A program made the position numbers and the translations under genes. A stretch of DNA of 60,000 bases from Owenia fusiformis (Eukaryota; Annelida; Polychaeta; Sabellida; Oweniidae), in the NCBI GenBank assembly GCA_903813345.2, contig CAIIXF020000003.1, positions 34,647,000-34,706,999 on the forward strand, in the 5' to 3' direction. This document shows, in pieces, positions 22,026 to 33,776 of the stretch (its first letter is position 1; each line of letters opens with the position of its first letter). A model generated the notes under the pieces. It made no database searches, was not told the origin of the DNA, and saw only the letters and a list, made by a program, of their open reading frames with translations.

Positions 22026-22200
22026 GTGTCCGTGATGCAACACATTTACATAAGTCGTAGACAATTCGGCCTATGTATGTATCTATATAAACTAGGTCAC
22101 TACAGTTACACGGGGAAAATATTTTTTATTACACATTCACATGGTGGCTTATATAAACGCTGTTATAGCATGACGGTTACGCCACCTCTGACCCCGAGGT
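22026..22200. repeat. duplicated segment A (TATATAA-containing), paralogous to 24465-24660
   Basis: Shares with 24500-24660 the ordered blocks 'agacaatt..gg', 'ctatataaact', 'aaaatattttttattacacatt' and 'gtggcttatataaa'. It also ends in GTTATAGCATGACGG, whose counterpart is found in inverted orientation at 24465-24485. It could be a dispersed element edge or a duplicated promoter; the data do not decide. Confidence 0.5.
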
Positions 22201-23033
22201 GCGGAAAACAGTGCTACGTTCACTGATTTATCCAATAAAATGGCCATGGTGGAACAGAAATCTAAGGTTGGTGCATTATCTTCTACTACTGTGAATCAAT
22301 GAAAGCATAAATGATTTATGTTAGCATCGCATTCGGTGATGCATTCAGTAATGTATATTTTGAACCAACGCAGTCTTTGTAAATTGATGCCTGGGGATAA
22401 CATGAAATAAGCGAAAAACTATCGAGTTTGAAATTCAAAACTACACAAAATTTATAGTAATTTGTTTATTTTTTTGTCGTTAGGGCATGGTCTACATTAA
22501 CCCTGATTTATTGTTATTAATTTTGTCATCTTCATCAGTACTTGATCCTTACTTTTCTTTTGCCTCTTCATTGCTATCCTTTTCACTTTCATTGGTTTCA
22601 TCAATAAAGCAAGCCACTTTAGTTTTTTTCTTGCCCTATAGAGGCTCAAACAAGAGAATCTCATGCGAGCACTGAAAACAAATATAGGCAATATACCCAA
22701 TATAACAATAACTTGGAAAGAGGCTATCAGATCTAGCAACCTTGACTTGACAGGTGTACATACACGTAATCGTCCGCTAAATATCTATTGTACAACTAAT
22801 ACAATACGTTACCGTCCACAAACATACAATTCATACGTAGTTGTCTAACGACATTGCGATTGAAACCTTATTATTTACAATATACACCGCATTCCTGTGC
22901 TGGATTTATCATTTTATGGCTTGTTTAAACACAGTTTACTTACAGTTAATATTTTGAGTGGCTCTGATGCACACATACTGAGAAAACACGAGAATGAAGT
23001 AAAAAATTATGTACTTGGATATCTCAGCCGGTA
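22200..23033. other. no gene established; possible minus-strand coding relic
   Basis: On the minus strand at 22739-22497, one frame carries a hydrophobic stretch (IASFQVIVILGILPIFVF). A shifted frame carries an acidic tail (TNESEKDSNEEAKEK) after a possible acceptor CTCTATAG. Together they resemble a membrane anchor plus cytoplasmic tail, but no frame links them and no other exon was found. Confidence 0.2.
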
Positions 23034-24270
23034 GGTTTACACCCCGGGGGGTTCACTGTATATAAACCTTGACGGGGATCCTCGCCGCACATTTGTACCT
23101 TTGACATTTGGTATGGCAATGGACCCAAATTTTAGGATGTGGTATGAGAAGGCCCCCTCATTATGACTTTTGAGGGATGGAAATGGTCGGATGTTTCAAC
23201 TTTCTGGTATGGGAATGGACATGGAAAAAAGTTATCTCACAATTATGGTATGGAATTGGTCTAGTGGTGCACGGCCAGGAAATACGATCTTTCGGAAGTT
23301 GTAAAACTAATGTTAGATGGACAAATGATCTCCAAAAGTAGTTGGAAACGTCTAGTAAAATGTCGAATTCGAGACCTACAAGAATCAATGTTTCGAATAA
23401 GATGCATGTTATACGAAGGTTTATCTTATTTTATCAATGGTCACTCATGTCTAATTCCAAATAGCTGGTATGTTTTGTGTCAAAGGATGCCACGATTGAA
23501 AAAACAATTTACAACTGTTGTGAAGTTTATGACTGGTCAATTAGGTCTAAACGGTCACAAAAAGTGGGATATCTCAAAAGAAAATGGTCGATTGTGCAAT
23601 GTCTGCAACTTAAATGAAATTGAATCAATCGAACATTTTCTCTGCCATTGCGAGTTGTATGTTGAAGAAAGGTTAGCACTTTACGAAATCTATAAATATA
23701 ACGATACAAGTAGTGTTAAAGATCGCATCAATCTGATCTTAAATTGTACAAACGACGATCTTGCGTTGCAAGCTGTCTTAATAATTCATTCAATGTATAT
23801 CAAGAGACAAGCAACGCTCGCAACTTCGATCATTTCATAAACATGAGCAAATAATTTATCTATTTTCTTATTTATGTATTAACTTCCAATTAATGTACAG
23901 TTGTAACTCTCTTATATATGAGGTAAATAAAGAATACAATACAATACACATATCCTAATATGAGGTTGTTTTGGTTAGTTTTCCTTAAAGATCGCCTTCT
24001 TCTTGGGACCTTCCTCAGTTTAAATAAATAGCTTTTTTCCCAGGAAATATTCTACGTTGGACCAGTCATGGCATTGGTCCTTTATTTTGACATTTGGTAT
24101 GGCATTGGTTTCATATTTGGGCATTTGGTATGGCTTTTGGGGCACTATTTCGGTTGGTATGGGAACACATTCAAATTTGACATTTTGGTATGGGAATATA
24201 TTGATATTGAGGGTTCAGCCTAGGACCCCCGCCAAATTTTGTACACAGTGATCCCCCCCGGGTTTACACC
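23034..24270. mobile_element. TIR repeat with GGTATGG motifs, host of a LINE fragment
   Basis: The outer ends are inverted copies: GGTTTACACCCCGGGGGG..CACTGTATA at 23034-23060 and its complement (CAGTGATCCCCCCCGGGTT) at 24247-24266. Between them lie degenerate repeats around TTTGGTATGG(GA)ATGG (23104-23270 and 24050-24215), separated by a LINE fragment at 23278-23948. No protein is encoded by the host repeat. The exact outer boundary is uncertain by a few bases. Confidence 0.65.
23278..23948 (+). pseudogene. non-LTR retrotransposon 3' fragment
   Basis: An open frame (about 23281-23840) encodes the extreme C-terminus of a LINE ORF2. It has an R-rich, hydrophobic region, then a zinc-knuckle-like C-x2-C...H-x4-C motif (CNVCNLNEIESIEHFLCHC), and stops before a short 3' UTR. 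The 3' end is a simple repeat (AATAAAGAATACAATACAATAC) ending near 23948, a tail type used by CR1/jockey-like elements. It is 5'-truncated at about 23275 with no RT core, so it is dead on arrival. Confidence 0.72.
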
Positions 24271-24372
24271 TTACATTCTGCTTCTTGTAAACCACCTGGC
24301 AGATTTGACCCAGTCTTTATAACCATCCATATATACGTCACCGAATGGAACTACTTTAAAAGGAAAACTTAC

Positions 24373-24480
24373 CTGTAAATCTTGCCTACAGGCGAGAAAG
24401 AGGATATGCTGTCTTTCCCATCCGCCATTTTTATTATCGTTGCCGCAAAATTTTGCAAATCGCCTTGACGTTGCCGTCAT
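24373..24480 (-). other. candidate first coding exon, unconfirmed
   Basis: On the minus strand, ATG at 24480 opens 36 codons that end at a consensus donor CAG|GTAAGT (24373|24372) in phase 0. The peptide (MTATSRRFAKFCGN...RQDLQ) matches nothing I recognise and no downstream exon could be linked. TATATAA motifs lie upstream at about 24535 and 24600. The start region GTTATAACATGACGG is part of the duplicated segment seen at 22165-22185, so this may equally be repeat sequence. Confidence 0.25.
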
Positions 24481-24660
24481 GTTATAACAGAGTGATAAAA
24501 GTCGAAGACAATTTGGGCTAGGTATAAGTTTCTAGCTATATAAACTATGACATTATAGTGACCAAGGTAAAATATTTTCTTTTACACATTTACATTGTGG
24601 CTTATATAAAACGTAGACATTTCGGGCTAGGTACACTAGTTACCCGGGGACAATATTTTC
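24465..24660. repeat. duplicated segment B, paralogous to 22026-22200
   Basis: Contains the same 'agacaatttggg', 'ctatataaact', 'aaaatattttcttttacaca' and 'gtggcttatataaa' blocks, and a partial second repeat at about 24610-24665. It lies between the candidate minus-strand exon and the plus-strand protease-like gene, so it may supply their upstream region. Confidence 0.45.
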
Positions 24661-24920
24661 TTTAATAACGAGTTCATTAATCGTTTGATCCGATCCCTGG
24701 TCTTGGCATAATTTGTTTTGAAGCAACCATTGTACTGGCATTGTACTGGATGATTGTAAAGGAGTATTTACACCGAAGGACAAACTATTTTACCAGAACA
24801 ATCCATATATCTATTGTATATTTAGCAACTGCGCTCATAAAATATGACAAAAGAATAATTTCAGCATTTAATGGAAGGCGATTTAATCAAACTTATTAGA
24901 TTTCAGTTGATTGTATCGCA

Positions 24921-27524
24921 ATGCAGATAGTTTGGACACTTTTATTGGTGCTTCCGATTTTGGTTGAAGGTTGGCTTTTCAAACCAAAGTACCATACGGT
25001 AACGATTACAGGAAAGTTCACATGTGGGGGTGTTCCTATCAGAAACTGTCTTGTACGACTGGTAGACGATGATGTATTGTTTGACGACACTATGAAGTCT
25101 GGCTGGACCAATAGTAATGGCGAGTTTACGCTTACTGGAAAAGGACGAGATGCATTCGATACTAAACCAGATCCCTTTGCTAAAATTGAATATAATTACA
25201 TCAGTAAGTCTGACGTACTATTTCTTTACTCATTAAGGAAAGAAATTAATAACAGGATAATTTGGCGGGAAATCAACGAGAGGAGTATATCATCATCCTC
25301 CACATATTCATCCTCCGATTACAGGGCTTCAAATTCCAAAATATCTTCTTTCTTTTTACCCCCTGCGATAAGCAATTAGCATTTCCCCGTTTAAGAACTC
25401 GCAATTTGATTCGCTGTCGCTGTCGTTTACACACCCACGTATACATACTATTGTATTTACCTAAGTTTGGAAATTGTATTTTAGATCGAATGAGAGTAAA
25501 GGATCGCCTTGGTAGAACAAGGTGGAACCGTTCATCCAAAAAGAAAAACTTCAGTGGCATATATAATGTCGGTACAGTTAACATCAACAACGAGCACTGT
25601 CGGGCATATCTCCACTTCCGATCTGCGATCATTCATTACCTGGCTCAATCTGGCAACGGAGCGTTACCATACAGTTCCCTTAGTGTTCGATCCAATGCCC
25701 TTTTAACGGCTGGTACCCCATGGGCTACTAGGAATTCTGTGCGTCTCCCTGGAGGATACAGCCTAGACTACGATACCGCCAAACACGAACTTGCACATAC
25801 TGTTCGGCAAACATTAGATGGCAGTTTTGGTCACTTCCTATACGATGTTATCAGGTAGCTTGAATTCAATTAGTGTTTGTGTCACAAAATATCATCCGAC
25901 TTGAGATGCATCTTGCAATACATTACATTAGACTCACCAGGTTACCATTGTGAAGAAAAATATTCTTTACCTTATATTACCACAATGACAGTTTTTTTTT
26001 GGGGGGGGCCAGGGCACAAAGTGTCCAAGGAAACCTTCGACAAGACGGTCACGTGAAGCAACTTGGTCACAGCTAAAGTGCTTAGCTTTCATTGCAAAAG
26101 ACCACGAGTTGTTTGTAGAATGAATCTGGGGAGCTTTTTCATGCATTTTGCATATATTTTTCATCTAAAAAACATCAATTCACTTTAAAACATTTTATTG
26201 ACTATAAGATTGCACCATTTAATCCTAAAAATATTTCTCATTTTCAAGGATTATCTATGGATTAACACCCAGGTATTGTTATTTTTCAAACTTCAGAGGG
26301 CTGGGAATCATTATTACGATCGCTTTAGAATATTATTAATGCTGTTTTAAATAGGTTTCATGGATGCCAATAATTTCTCAAATCGTGTAAATGGTACCTC
26401 TTCCTTAATCCATAGACTTTTCTCTGTGACAAACTTCCCATAGTAATCCAATGGTATAGTTCCAAGCAGATTTTGAGATAACAGGAAAGTTATTTAATTT
26501 AATAATCATTAATACATACCTTATTTGGTTGTTTTGGTTTATATCACAAGCCAAAGTGTGTATTAATGATTAATTTTCCTGTTATCTCAAAATCTGCTTG
26601 GAACTATACCATTGGATTACTATGGGAAATTTCTCAAAGAGAAAATTCTTGTAATTAAGGAATTCGAAGGGGTACCATTTACAGAATTTGAAAAAATTAT
26701 TGGCATCTATGAAACCTATTTAAAACAGCATTTATATTATTCAAAGTATTAGGATACTTAGTAAAATATTATTCTGTAGTTTGAAAAATAACAATACTGG
26801 GTACATGGGCTCTACCACCTTAATCCATAGAGAGTCCTTGAAAATAAGAAATATTTTTAGGATTATATGGTGCAAACTTATAGTCAATAAATAGTATAAT
26901 AGTAAAATAGTCGATAAAGTGTATTGATGTTTTTAGATGAAAAACACAAGCGAAATGCATGTTAAGGCTCCCAAGATTCACTCTACAAACAACTCGCGGT
27001 CCTTTGATAAACTATTCTGACCTAAACACAATATATTATACATGTTATAAACCTTTATTTTTGAGCGGGAATAATTTAAGACTGTGTTATCAGAAGTAAA
27101 CAGATTTGGAAAGGACATGGACTCTCAACAGACACTATGCCATAGAAGCTATCGTTTCCTTGTACTTTAATATTGTATACACGAAGGCTGGTTTTTATGG
27201 TCCCGTCAAATGAATTCTCATTACAGGTTCAAATATGCTCAAACTCACTCCTGCAACAAATTCACCAACTTTGGCTTTGCGTTCAATGAGGGATGGGCGG
27301 AATATTGGGAAGGTCAATGCAGTTGTGTCACCAGTGGTGGCTCAGACATGCGCTACGAGGGAAATGTCGCCGCCTGTCTTTGTAAACTAGCAGCCTGCAA
27401 GGGACACACGAGGATGTGGAACGTTGTGGAATCCTATCCGAAACAGATTCATTCGTATAGCTCGTTCAAGTCCAGACTCTATGCAAAATACCCTGGAGTG
27501 TGCCCTGGAATTTCACCTTGTTAA
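24921..27524 (+). CDS. secreted transthyretin-like domain fused to HExxH metalloprotease-like domain
   Basis: Three exons, 24921-25203, 25485-25854 and 27227-27524, join in phases 1 and 2 to give 316 residues. Donors are GTAAGT and GTAGCT; acceptors are ATTTTAG and ATTACAG. Residues 1-17 form a signal peptide. Residues about 24-94 match the transthyretin-like (TTR-52/TTL) pattern: VTGKFTCGGVPI-type start, VRLVDDD, then SNGEFTLTG. The second part has HELAH at 195-199 and FNEGWAEYW at 237-245. The order HExxH then NEGxAEY resembles gluzincin zinc peptidases, with H195 and H199 as ligands, E196 catalytic and E239 a candidate third ligand about 40 residues on, longer than the M1 spacing of 18. 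The C-terminus is cysteine-rich (CSC, CLCKLAAC, CPGISPC), consistent with an extracellular, disulphide-bonded protein. Substrate is unknown; activity is inferred from motifs only. Confidence 0.88.
26096..27008. mobile_element. large fold-back element in intron 2 of the protease-like gene
   Basis: Two arms of roughly 440 bp are inverted, imperfect copies: CAAAAGACCACGAG at the left and CTCGCGGTCCTTTG at the right. Paired blocks inward include 'ggattatctatgg', 'aataggtttcat' and a very well conserved inner segment of about 60 bp ('cctgttatctcaaaatctgcttgg' family) around the centre near 26540. It has no coding capacity. If transcribed with the pre-mRNA it would form a near-kilobase hairpin. Confidence 0.85.
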
Positions 27525-27721
27525 TGAATTATCCCGCAATATATTGGGTCATCTGATCACAACATTAAAATGCGTTTTGTAGATGGTTACTGTACAGAAT
27601 GTTACGTTTTTCCAATTCTTGATATGCACAACCACATGGAATTCTTGTCTTAATTAACTGAACAACATGTAATGCCACATGGCGATTGGTACAGTATGCT
27701 TTTATTTAATGTATTGTTTTT

Positions 27722-27727
27722 AATAAA
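27722..27727 (+). promoter_or_regulatory. polyadenylation signal of the protease-like gene
   Basis: AATAAA lies about 200 nt after the stop codon at 27522-27524, within an AT-rich 3' flank and followed by TAAG/TAAAAAC. It is the first good match downstream. Confidence 0.6.
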
Positions 27728-27739
27728 GTAAGATAAAAA

Positions 27740-29415
27740 CATTAAACTGTTAAATAGCCGGACATGTTGACCAACTTTTCCCCAAAACATTAATCAACTC
27801 CGGATCCTTCGTCTATTCTCAAAACCCATTTGAACTGCTGGCTCAAGGCCGTAGTCTTTATATATACCTCAGAAGGGGCCCCCTCAGAAGACAGACATCA
27901 CACAACAAGCATATGCCGCACCGGATATGTGCATTTATGCTGACATTGCATTCCTCAAGTCTGAGTAATCAACAATTGTGTATTATTTATTTCAAGACAG
28001 ATTTATGGACAATTAATAAGGTAAATATAGAGCCTTTCACATTAAAAAGATGCCCTTACCGAAAGATTAACTCTGTATAAAATGTAAAATACTCGATAAC
28101 ACTTGCAACTGCCCCCCCCCCCACACACACACACATTAGGGTAACATTAAGGGTCAGTAAAGGACATATAGAATCAGAAAAACAATTTTTTTATCCCTTG
28201 GGAACCCCAATTTACACACATGTGATGGAAATATATGATGCTTGCTTTTCTCCGTTCTGTTTACCAGCAGAGATCCGAACAACCATTTTTCAAATGAAAC
28301 TTGTTATTTGAATATAAAAACCTAACTCTCCATTTCTATTTATATAAGCCTCAATAGACGTACTTCAGGGTTTGGCAATTCCAAATGTGTTGTTCGTTTC
28401 CTCTCTTTTACATGGTATTTCCTGATTCACCCATTGCCATATTGGCATTTTCACAAGTATAGCTGGATTCCTAACAACATGTCTTGCAGTCTAGAGCCAT
28501 TCTCCACATGCATCATTTTGTCTCTGATGCCCTCATTTAGCCTGGAAAACGAACCATCTCAAGGCAAAGGAGAATGCTTCAGACCTGTAAACACTCGAAT
28601 AACCTATGACCCTCAACTTATGAACATTCTCGACTTACAGCTACTTACTGTACATACTCTTCACTTATCTGTGGATCATTCATTCTTCACACCGTTTTTC
28701 CAGGTAAGTCTCAATCTTTTAGCATTTTGAGTTAATAATAGTAAACACAATGGAAGTAAAAAGTATATTTGCATTGGCAATGATACGATATAATATGAGT
28801 GTTATTTAGTATAATAAGCAAATGGTAAGAATACCTTCCAATATTCCATTTCAAAACATGAAGTATTTTATTGTACTAATTGTTTGTGGAAAGGAGCACG
28901 TTTTGAGCACTTTAATTGTTCCATAACTCGCACCATTTCGCCATATTTCATTTTACGGGTACACAATAACTAAACATTCAATTTTGGTTTGCATTTGATG
29001 CAATTATTTTATGTTAACGATTGGATCTCAGGAACCTGTGTCAAGTCATGACGATCGATTGATGGCCGAAACTGGAAGAATGAATAGCCATAAAAATAAT
29101 ATCAGCTTATTCTTCCAGGTTTTACAATAAATGGATACCAGTTGATAGAGGTTCATGGGTTAGATATAATTTTAATCCGTTTAAATGCTATATGATTGAG
29201 TTGCCTGATGTTATTTGAAGCCTGAACATCTTTGACAAAAATATGCTTGAAAATGATTATGTGTTCAAGTCGAATGTATCTTTTGTCTTTTTTAACTTCC
29301 ATTTTTTATTATTTTCATTCATTAAGATTGCACGACACTGAGCTTCATTAGCACATTTTTAATTAATGTTGGCGGAATCCAAAAATATACTTTTTTATGT
29401 TTCTTTTATACGTCA
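27740..29415. other. intergenic; no gene recognised
   Basis: Contains a C-run followed by (CA)n at 28112-28135. A 98-codon plus frame at 28434-28730 ends at a GTAAGT donor, but it has no similarity I recognise and no partner exon. Otherwise unremarkable. Confidence 0.4.
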
Positions 29416-29419
29416 CATG

Positions 29420-30150
29420 GTGCTCAAGTCTTGACAATGGAAATTGTTCCAGACGTGTGTTTTTTCAAACGATTCAGACGTGTTTTGTAAGAACATGGAA
29501 TACGACATTCGTTAGAATGGAGCAAAAAAGTAAGAATATTATATATTTTACAAACTAACATTATTTGACTTCTACCTAATATGTTCTTCTTCATACCCAC
29601 GTATCTATTTTGGCGATCATTCCATCATACTTCATAGTACTCGCAGTCGCAATTATATACCAAAAATGCCAGAAATATGTACTAATTTGCATTTGGTATA
29701 TAGTGGTTTAAACAGACTATCCATCCAACAACATAGAATAATATCCACAACTCTAAAGATCGTGTTTATATCTTAACTATCTTTATCTTAAAATTGCCAT
29801 AAATGACTGTAAATGTAGCAAGTGGAGTTAATGATGGAGAAGGGATATTTTTGGAGACGTCCAAATAGTTTAATCCCCAAAAAATTATTCGGTCAATTGC
29901 TACTTATTTAAGCTATTTTAATTTGTGGTTTTCGCACACATTGTGAGTAATTTCTTTATGCAAGTAACGCGTTTGCGGATACCTGAAGTTAGGATATATA
30001 GTATGGTAAGCAAGATAAACTACTTAAATTTACAAGTGACAGCAATTTCATAACCAAATTTATCAACCTACCTCTCAAGTTTTCCAAAAAAACACGTCTA
30101 AATCGTTTGAAAAACACGTCCGGGACAATCTCCACTGTTAACACTTGGTC
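29420..30150. mobile_element. element with inverted ends near 29.4 and 30.1 kb
   Basis: The end segments pair as inverted copies over about 75 bp. The left has 'gttccagacgtgtgttttttcaaacgatt' split into blocks; the right has 'acgtctaaatcgtttgaaaaacacgtccggg'. The interior is AT-rich and non-coding. Boundaries are approximate and no target duplication was established. Confidence 0.5.
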
Positions 30151-30429
30151 ACTGTGCGTCAGACGCATATTAGCATCTACAACAATTGATTACCATTTTA
30201 ATTGCAAAATGCAGTCGGGGTCAGGGCTCAATATGATTAGGTATAAACACTTTATGAATGAATGTACTAATTACCTCACGTAATTGTTTATTTTCTTTTT
30301 TTGCTTCGGATTCCATTTCGTAGCAAAAATACTCGTGACATCTTTCATCCGACTATCGGATAACATTGCCAACCTAATATTAATTTTTAACGAATGTATC
30401 CATTCATATTCAATCACTGGTTGTAGGTA

Positions 30430-31215
30430 GATGTAGGCATGATGTGTACTTCAAGGCAATAAAGTAAAAGTAAGATCACACTCATGTCTGATCATAAGTT
30501 CGAATATAATAGTTGAGTTTCAAATATTAATTGTATGCCCTATCCGAGACCAATAATGCTAATGCTATCAGGGGGAACTTGACATGCAGGCCTTTCTATT
30601 TTTCTGTTTTAAAAAAGTCAATATATGATGTATATTCTTATAGTTTTTCTAAGAAATCTATATTTTGTTGCGATTTTTATCTTTACATCGTTATTTCAAT
30701 CACCGCCCTCGCTTTTCAAATGAGTCACTTTGAAATATCAAAACGTCATGCTATTCTCATACTTGTAAAACCTTATCTGACTGCCATTCACCATTTATTA
30801 AGGTAGAACTCTCCTTACTTTTTAAATTGACAAAGTTCAAATTAGAATTTGTCAAATCGCAGCCCATCGATTTTCAAAGAATTTCAGAGAAATACAGCAA
30901 AACATCTCACCTTCATGTCAAAAAAGTTTCAACAAAAATATCCCACAAAAATCAAAAGTTCTGCTCATGCCTGCAATTAGAGTTTTCTATCCAAAGATGG
31001 TGCTGTAGTATACCATTGAAGTCCCCAAACAGGTTTTTAATAGAACTACTTTCGTCATACCACGAAGTAAACAAACCGAGTTAGGATAGTACACTCTAAG
31101 AAGTAAAAAATAATTTGCTACATGGTTGACAAAACGTTTCTAGTTTCCCGTTGAATATCGAGCCTCGCATCATACGAATGTTATTTTAGGCGATCTGTCT
31201 GCATGGGGTGATTCT
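30430..31215. mobile_element. dispersed repeat, partial copy of the 40964-41955 element
   Basis: The right end (AGGCGATCTGTCTGCATGGGG) is the reverse complement of the left end of the 41-kb element. Internal blocks match too: 'aagaaatctat...cgatttttatctttacatcg..atttcaatcaccgcc' corresponds to its inverted 'ggcggtgattgaaatgacgatg', and 'gatgtgtacttcaag' is shared. The left terminal repeat is not evident, so the copy is partial or rearranged. Confidence 0.6.
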
Positions 31216-31649
31216 ATTACCTGGAGTATCAGACCTTAGTGTATGTGTATGAAGCTCTCTTTTAAAAAACAGAATCAAACTATTGAACAGGGTACATTTG
31301 TGGAGATACATATATGTTTTGTGAATTACTGGTTCCCTTTAACTGCAGTATTCAAGGTGCCCTACCAGGTTCGGACACATCTTAGTCTTGGCTGCTGTGT
31401 ATCCTCTTGTTAGGGAACAAAAATAGATTGCTTAAGTACATTATAGTCAATACCATCTTTTTATAGTTTGACTGTTAGACATTTTTTGGGAGATCCAAGT
31501 CTAAATTCAACCACATGTACGGTTACTAGTTTAAAACTACATACATGTACAACATAATACATTCCAATATCTTTACTCTATTTAATAAAAAATGTTATTG
31601 GTCATTAGTTGATTTATTTCAAATTAAAAGTGACTTACTTTCAAGAATT

Positions 31650-32090
31650 AATGAACACGGGTAAAATACAATGAACACTGGCAAGACATTTTTACACTAG
31701 CAAGACATAATGAACACGAGCAAGTCATAATGGACTCTAGCAAAACATAATGAACACCAGCAAGACATAATGAGTACTAGCAAGACAAAATAAACACTAG
31801 CAAGACATAATTAACACAAGCAAGACATAATGGACACTAGCAAGACATAATGAACACCATCAATACATAATGAGTACTAGCAAGACATAATGGACTCTAG
31901 CAAAACATAATGAACAATAGCAAGAGGAAATAAAGAGTAGCAAGACATAATACGTACAAGCAAGACATAATGGACACCAGCAAGACATAATGAGTACTAG
32001 CAAGACAAAATAAACACTAGCAAGACATTATTAACACGAGCAAGACACAATGGACACTAGCAAGACATAATGGAGACAAGCAAGACTAAT
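31650..32090. repeat. 20-bp minisatellite
   Basis: About 21 units of AGCAAGACATAATGAACACT with many substitutions. A longer run of unit variants (GAGTACTAGC, AAATAAACAC, TTAACAC, GGACAC in that order) occurs at about 31755-31850 and again at about 31975-32075, so part of the array duplicated as a block. Confidence 0.9.
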
Positions 32091-32099
32091 GAGTTTTTA

Positions 32100-33740
32100 T
32101 CCAATCCCACATCGATGGTAAACATTAACAATAACATAAACATTGACCCTGTCTATTCACGTACGAACTAAAAAAGTAGTATACACCTAAAGTAATGGGT
32201 GAAACACAAATAAAGGTTTATGATAAAATGAAGTTTTACAGTACACCATAGGAAAGTGATCTCGAACCATTTCCTCGCATCTGATAGCCTAAAAAGGTAA
32301 ATGCACAGTGTTGATTCATACCGTAGTTTCTACTGCTAGCTTGTTGCTCTGACAGAACGCCTACATCATGTTGTATACATTAATCTACAGTAGTTAAACC
32401 TTCTATGTATAAAGAAATGCTCTAATCAAAACTATGGGGTTCTTCATAGGGTTCCTGAGGCCTACTACTATAATGATTTTGACTTATACGTGACAAAACT
32501 TTGAATATTACTAAAATGTGTTTTTTCTGTAAAGGTATTACTGAACTGTGACTTTGACGTCTGTCCTGATACTGATCACATATATCTGTCCGATTAGCAC
32601 TTATGATTTCAAGACTGTAAGGGAAAGGAGATATCATGGATATGGGTTTAGCCTACTAAAGTAAAACCTGTAAAACTGAAGACCTCTGTAATCCGAACAC
32701 TCTATACCAATACTTTCTAGGAGTCCCAATTGTGTTATTCCCATCTAATCCCATGTTTAAATGTGAAACTCAGCTAGTTTGAACATTTTGGCCGATCCCA
32801 GTGGCGTTCATATTCGAAAGGCTTCACTCTAGCTTGCAGTTTATAATCTTATGGGTACACAGTATACATATTAGATAATCTTCAAGTTCATAATTGTTTT
32901 TATTTTTACAAATATTGACATACATGTATTTTTACTCTCAATCTTAAAAACACTCCGGTCTCACAATTGGTTTCAAATGCAAAAGCATCAATCATGTTTA
33001 TCATCTATCTCTACCTATATCTAAAAATAGCAATGTTTCTAGACTTAAGTTCAAGATAAGAATTTATGAGGCTAAGATAGGATGCATACCTTCTTACCAA
33101 TCAGTTATGTACCTTGTTCTTTAGTCTACCTGCCAGTAAGCAATAAAACTGCCGTTGTGTACCTTGAAACAACTGTCTTGGTTAAACTATAGAGATCCAC
33201 TACCCTCCAAACGTGCAATAACAACTCCCTTATAGAACACGTCTTAACATTTCTGTTCTAGTATTTAAATATCATCGATTTTTTCATTGTCAACCTTATG
33301 TAACCTGGGAAATTGAAACATACACAAAAGGTTTGTTTTTTAAATATTAAATAAGATGAAGGCCAAATAAATATTGGTTAAAATCTAAAATAAAAAAAGA
33401 ATGACAACCATTTTGGTCGGATATTGTAATATGCATCAATTGTTGCCAACTAGTCCACCTTATCATAAACATGAACGTTTTTTCTAGATGATTGTGATAT
33501 ATTTTAGTCGACGACACGGCGGTACATTGTGACGCCGCCGTGTTTTATTTGATGTGAATTCTAAACGCATTTGAAATTGTGATTATATGAGGCTTATGTA
33601 TAACAACATTTTCTAAGCTCAAAATATAGCGCTGTTCATTTAACGCCTATATACAAAATATGTATACTAGATTATTTAGCAACGTCATGGCTTGATTTAA
33701 ATTGTTTGAGTGTGGAGCTTAATAAATTAAACACGCATTA
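32100..33740. other. intergenic, upstream of the CH gene
   Basis: No coding region is supported. A GC-rich hairpin at about 33513-33543 (ACACGGCGG...CCGCCGTGT) stands out in AT-rich sequence, 230 bp before the first ATG exon, and may lie near the promoter or in a 5' untranslated exon. No TATA box was assigned. Confidence 0.35.
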
Positions 33741-33776
33741 TTAATCTCAAACTTTCAGCAAAAAATAAATACAAGT

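Noticed and set aside
25262-25484. Plus-frame extension upstream of exon 2 of the protease-like gene as coding sequence
   Set aside because: The exon 1 donor and the acceptor at 25481-25484 join in matching phase, and the intervening residues do not fit the domain pattern, so it is intron.
28434-28730. 98-codon plus frame ending at a GTAAGT donor
   Set aside because: No recognisable family and no phase-compatible downstream exon found; a single donor match is expected by chance.
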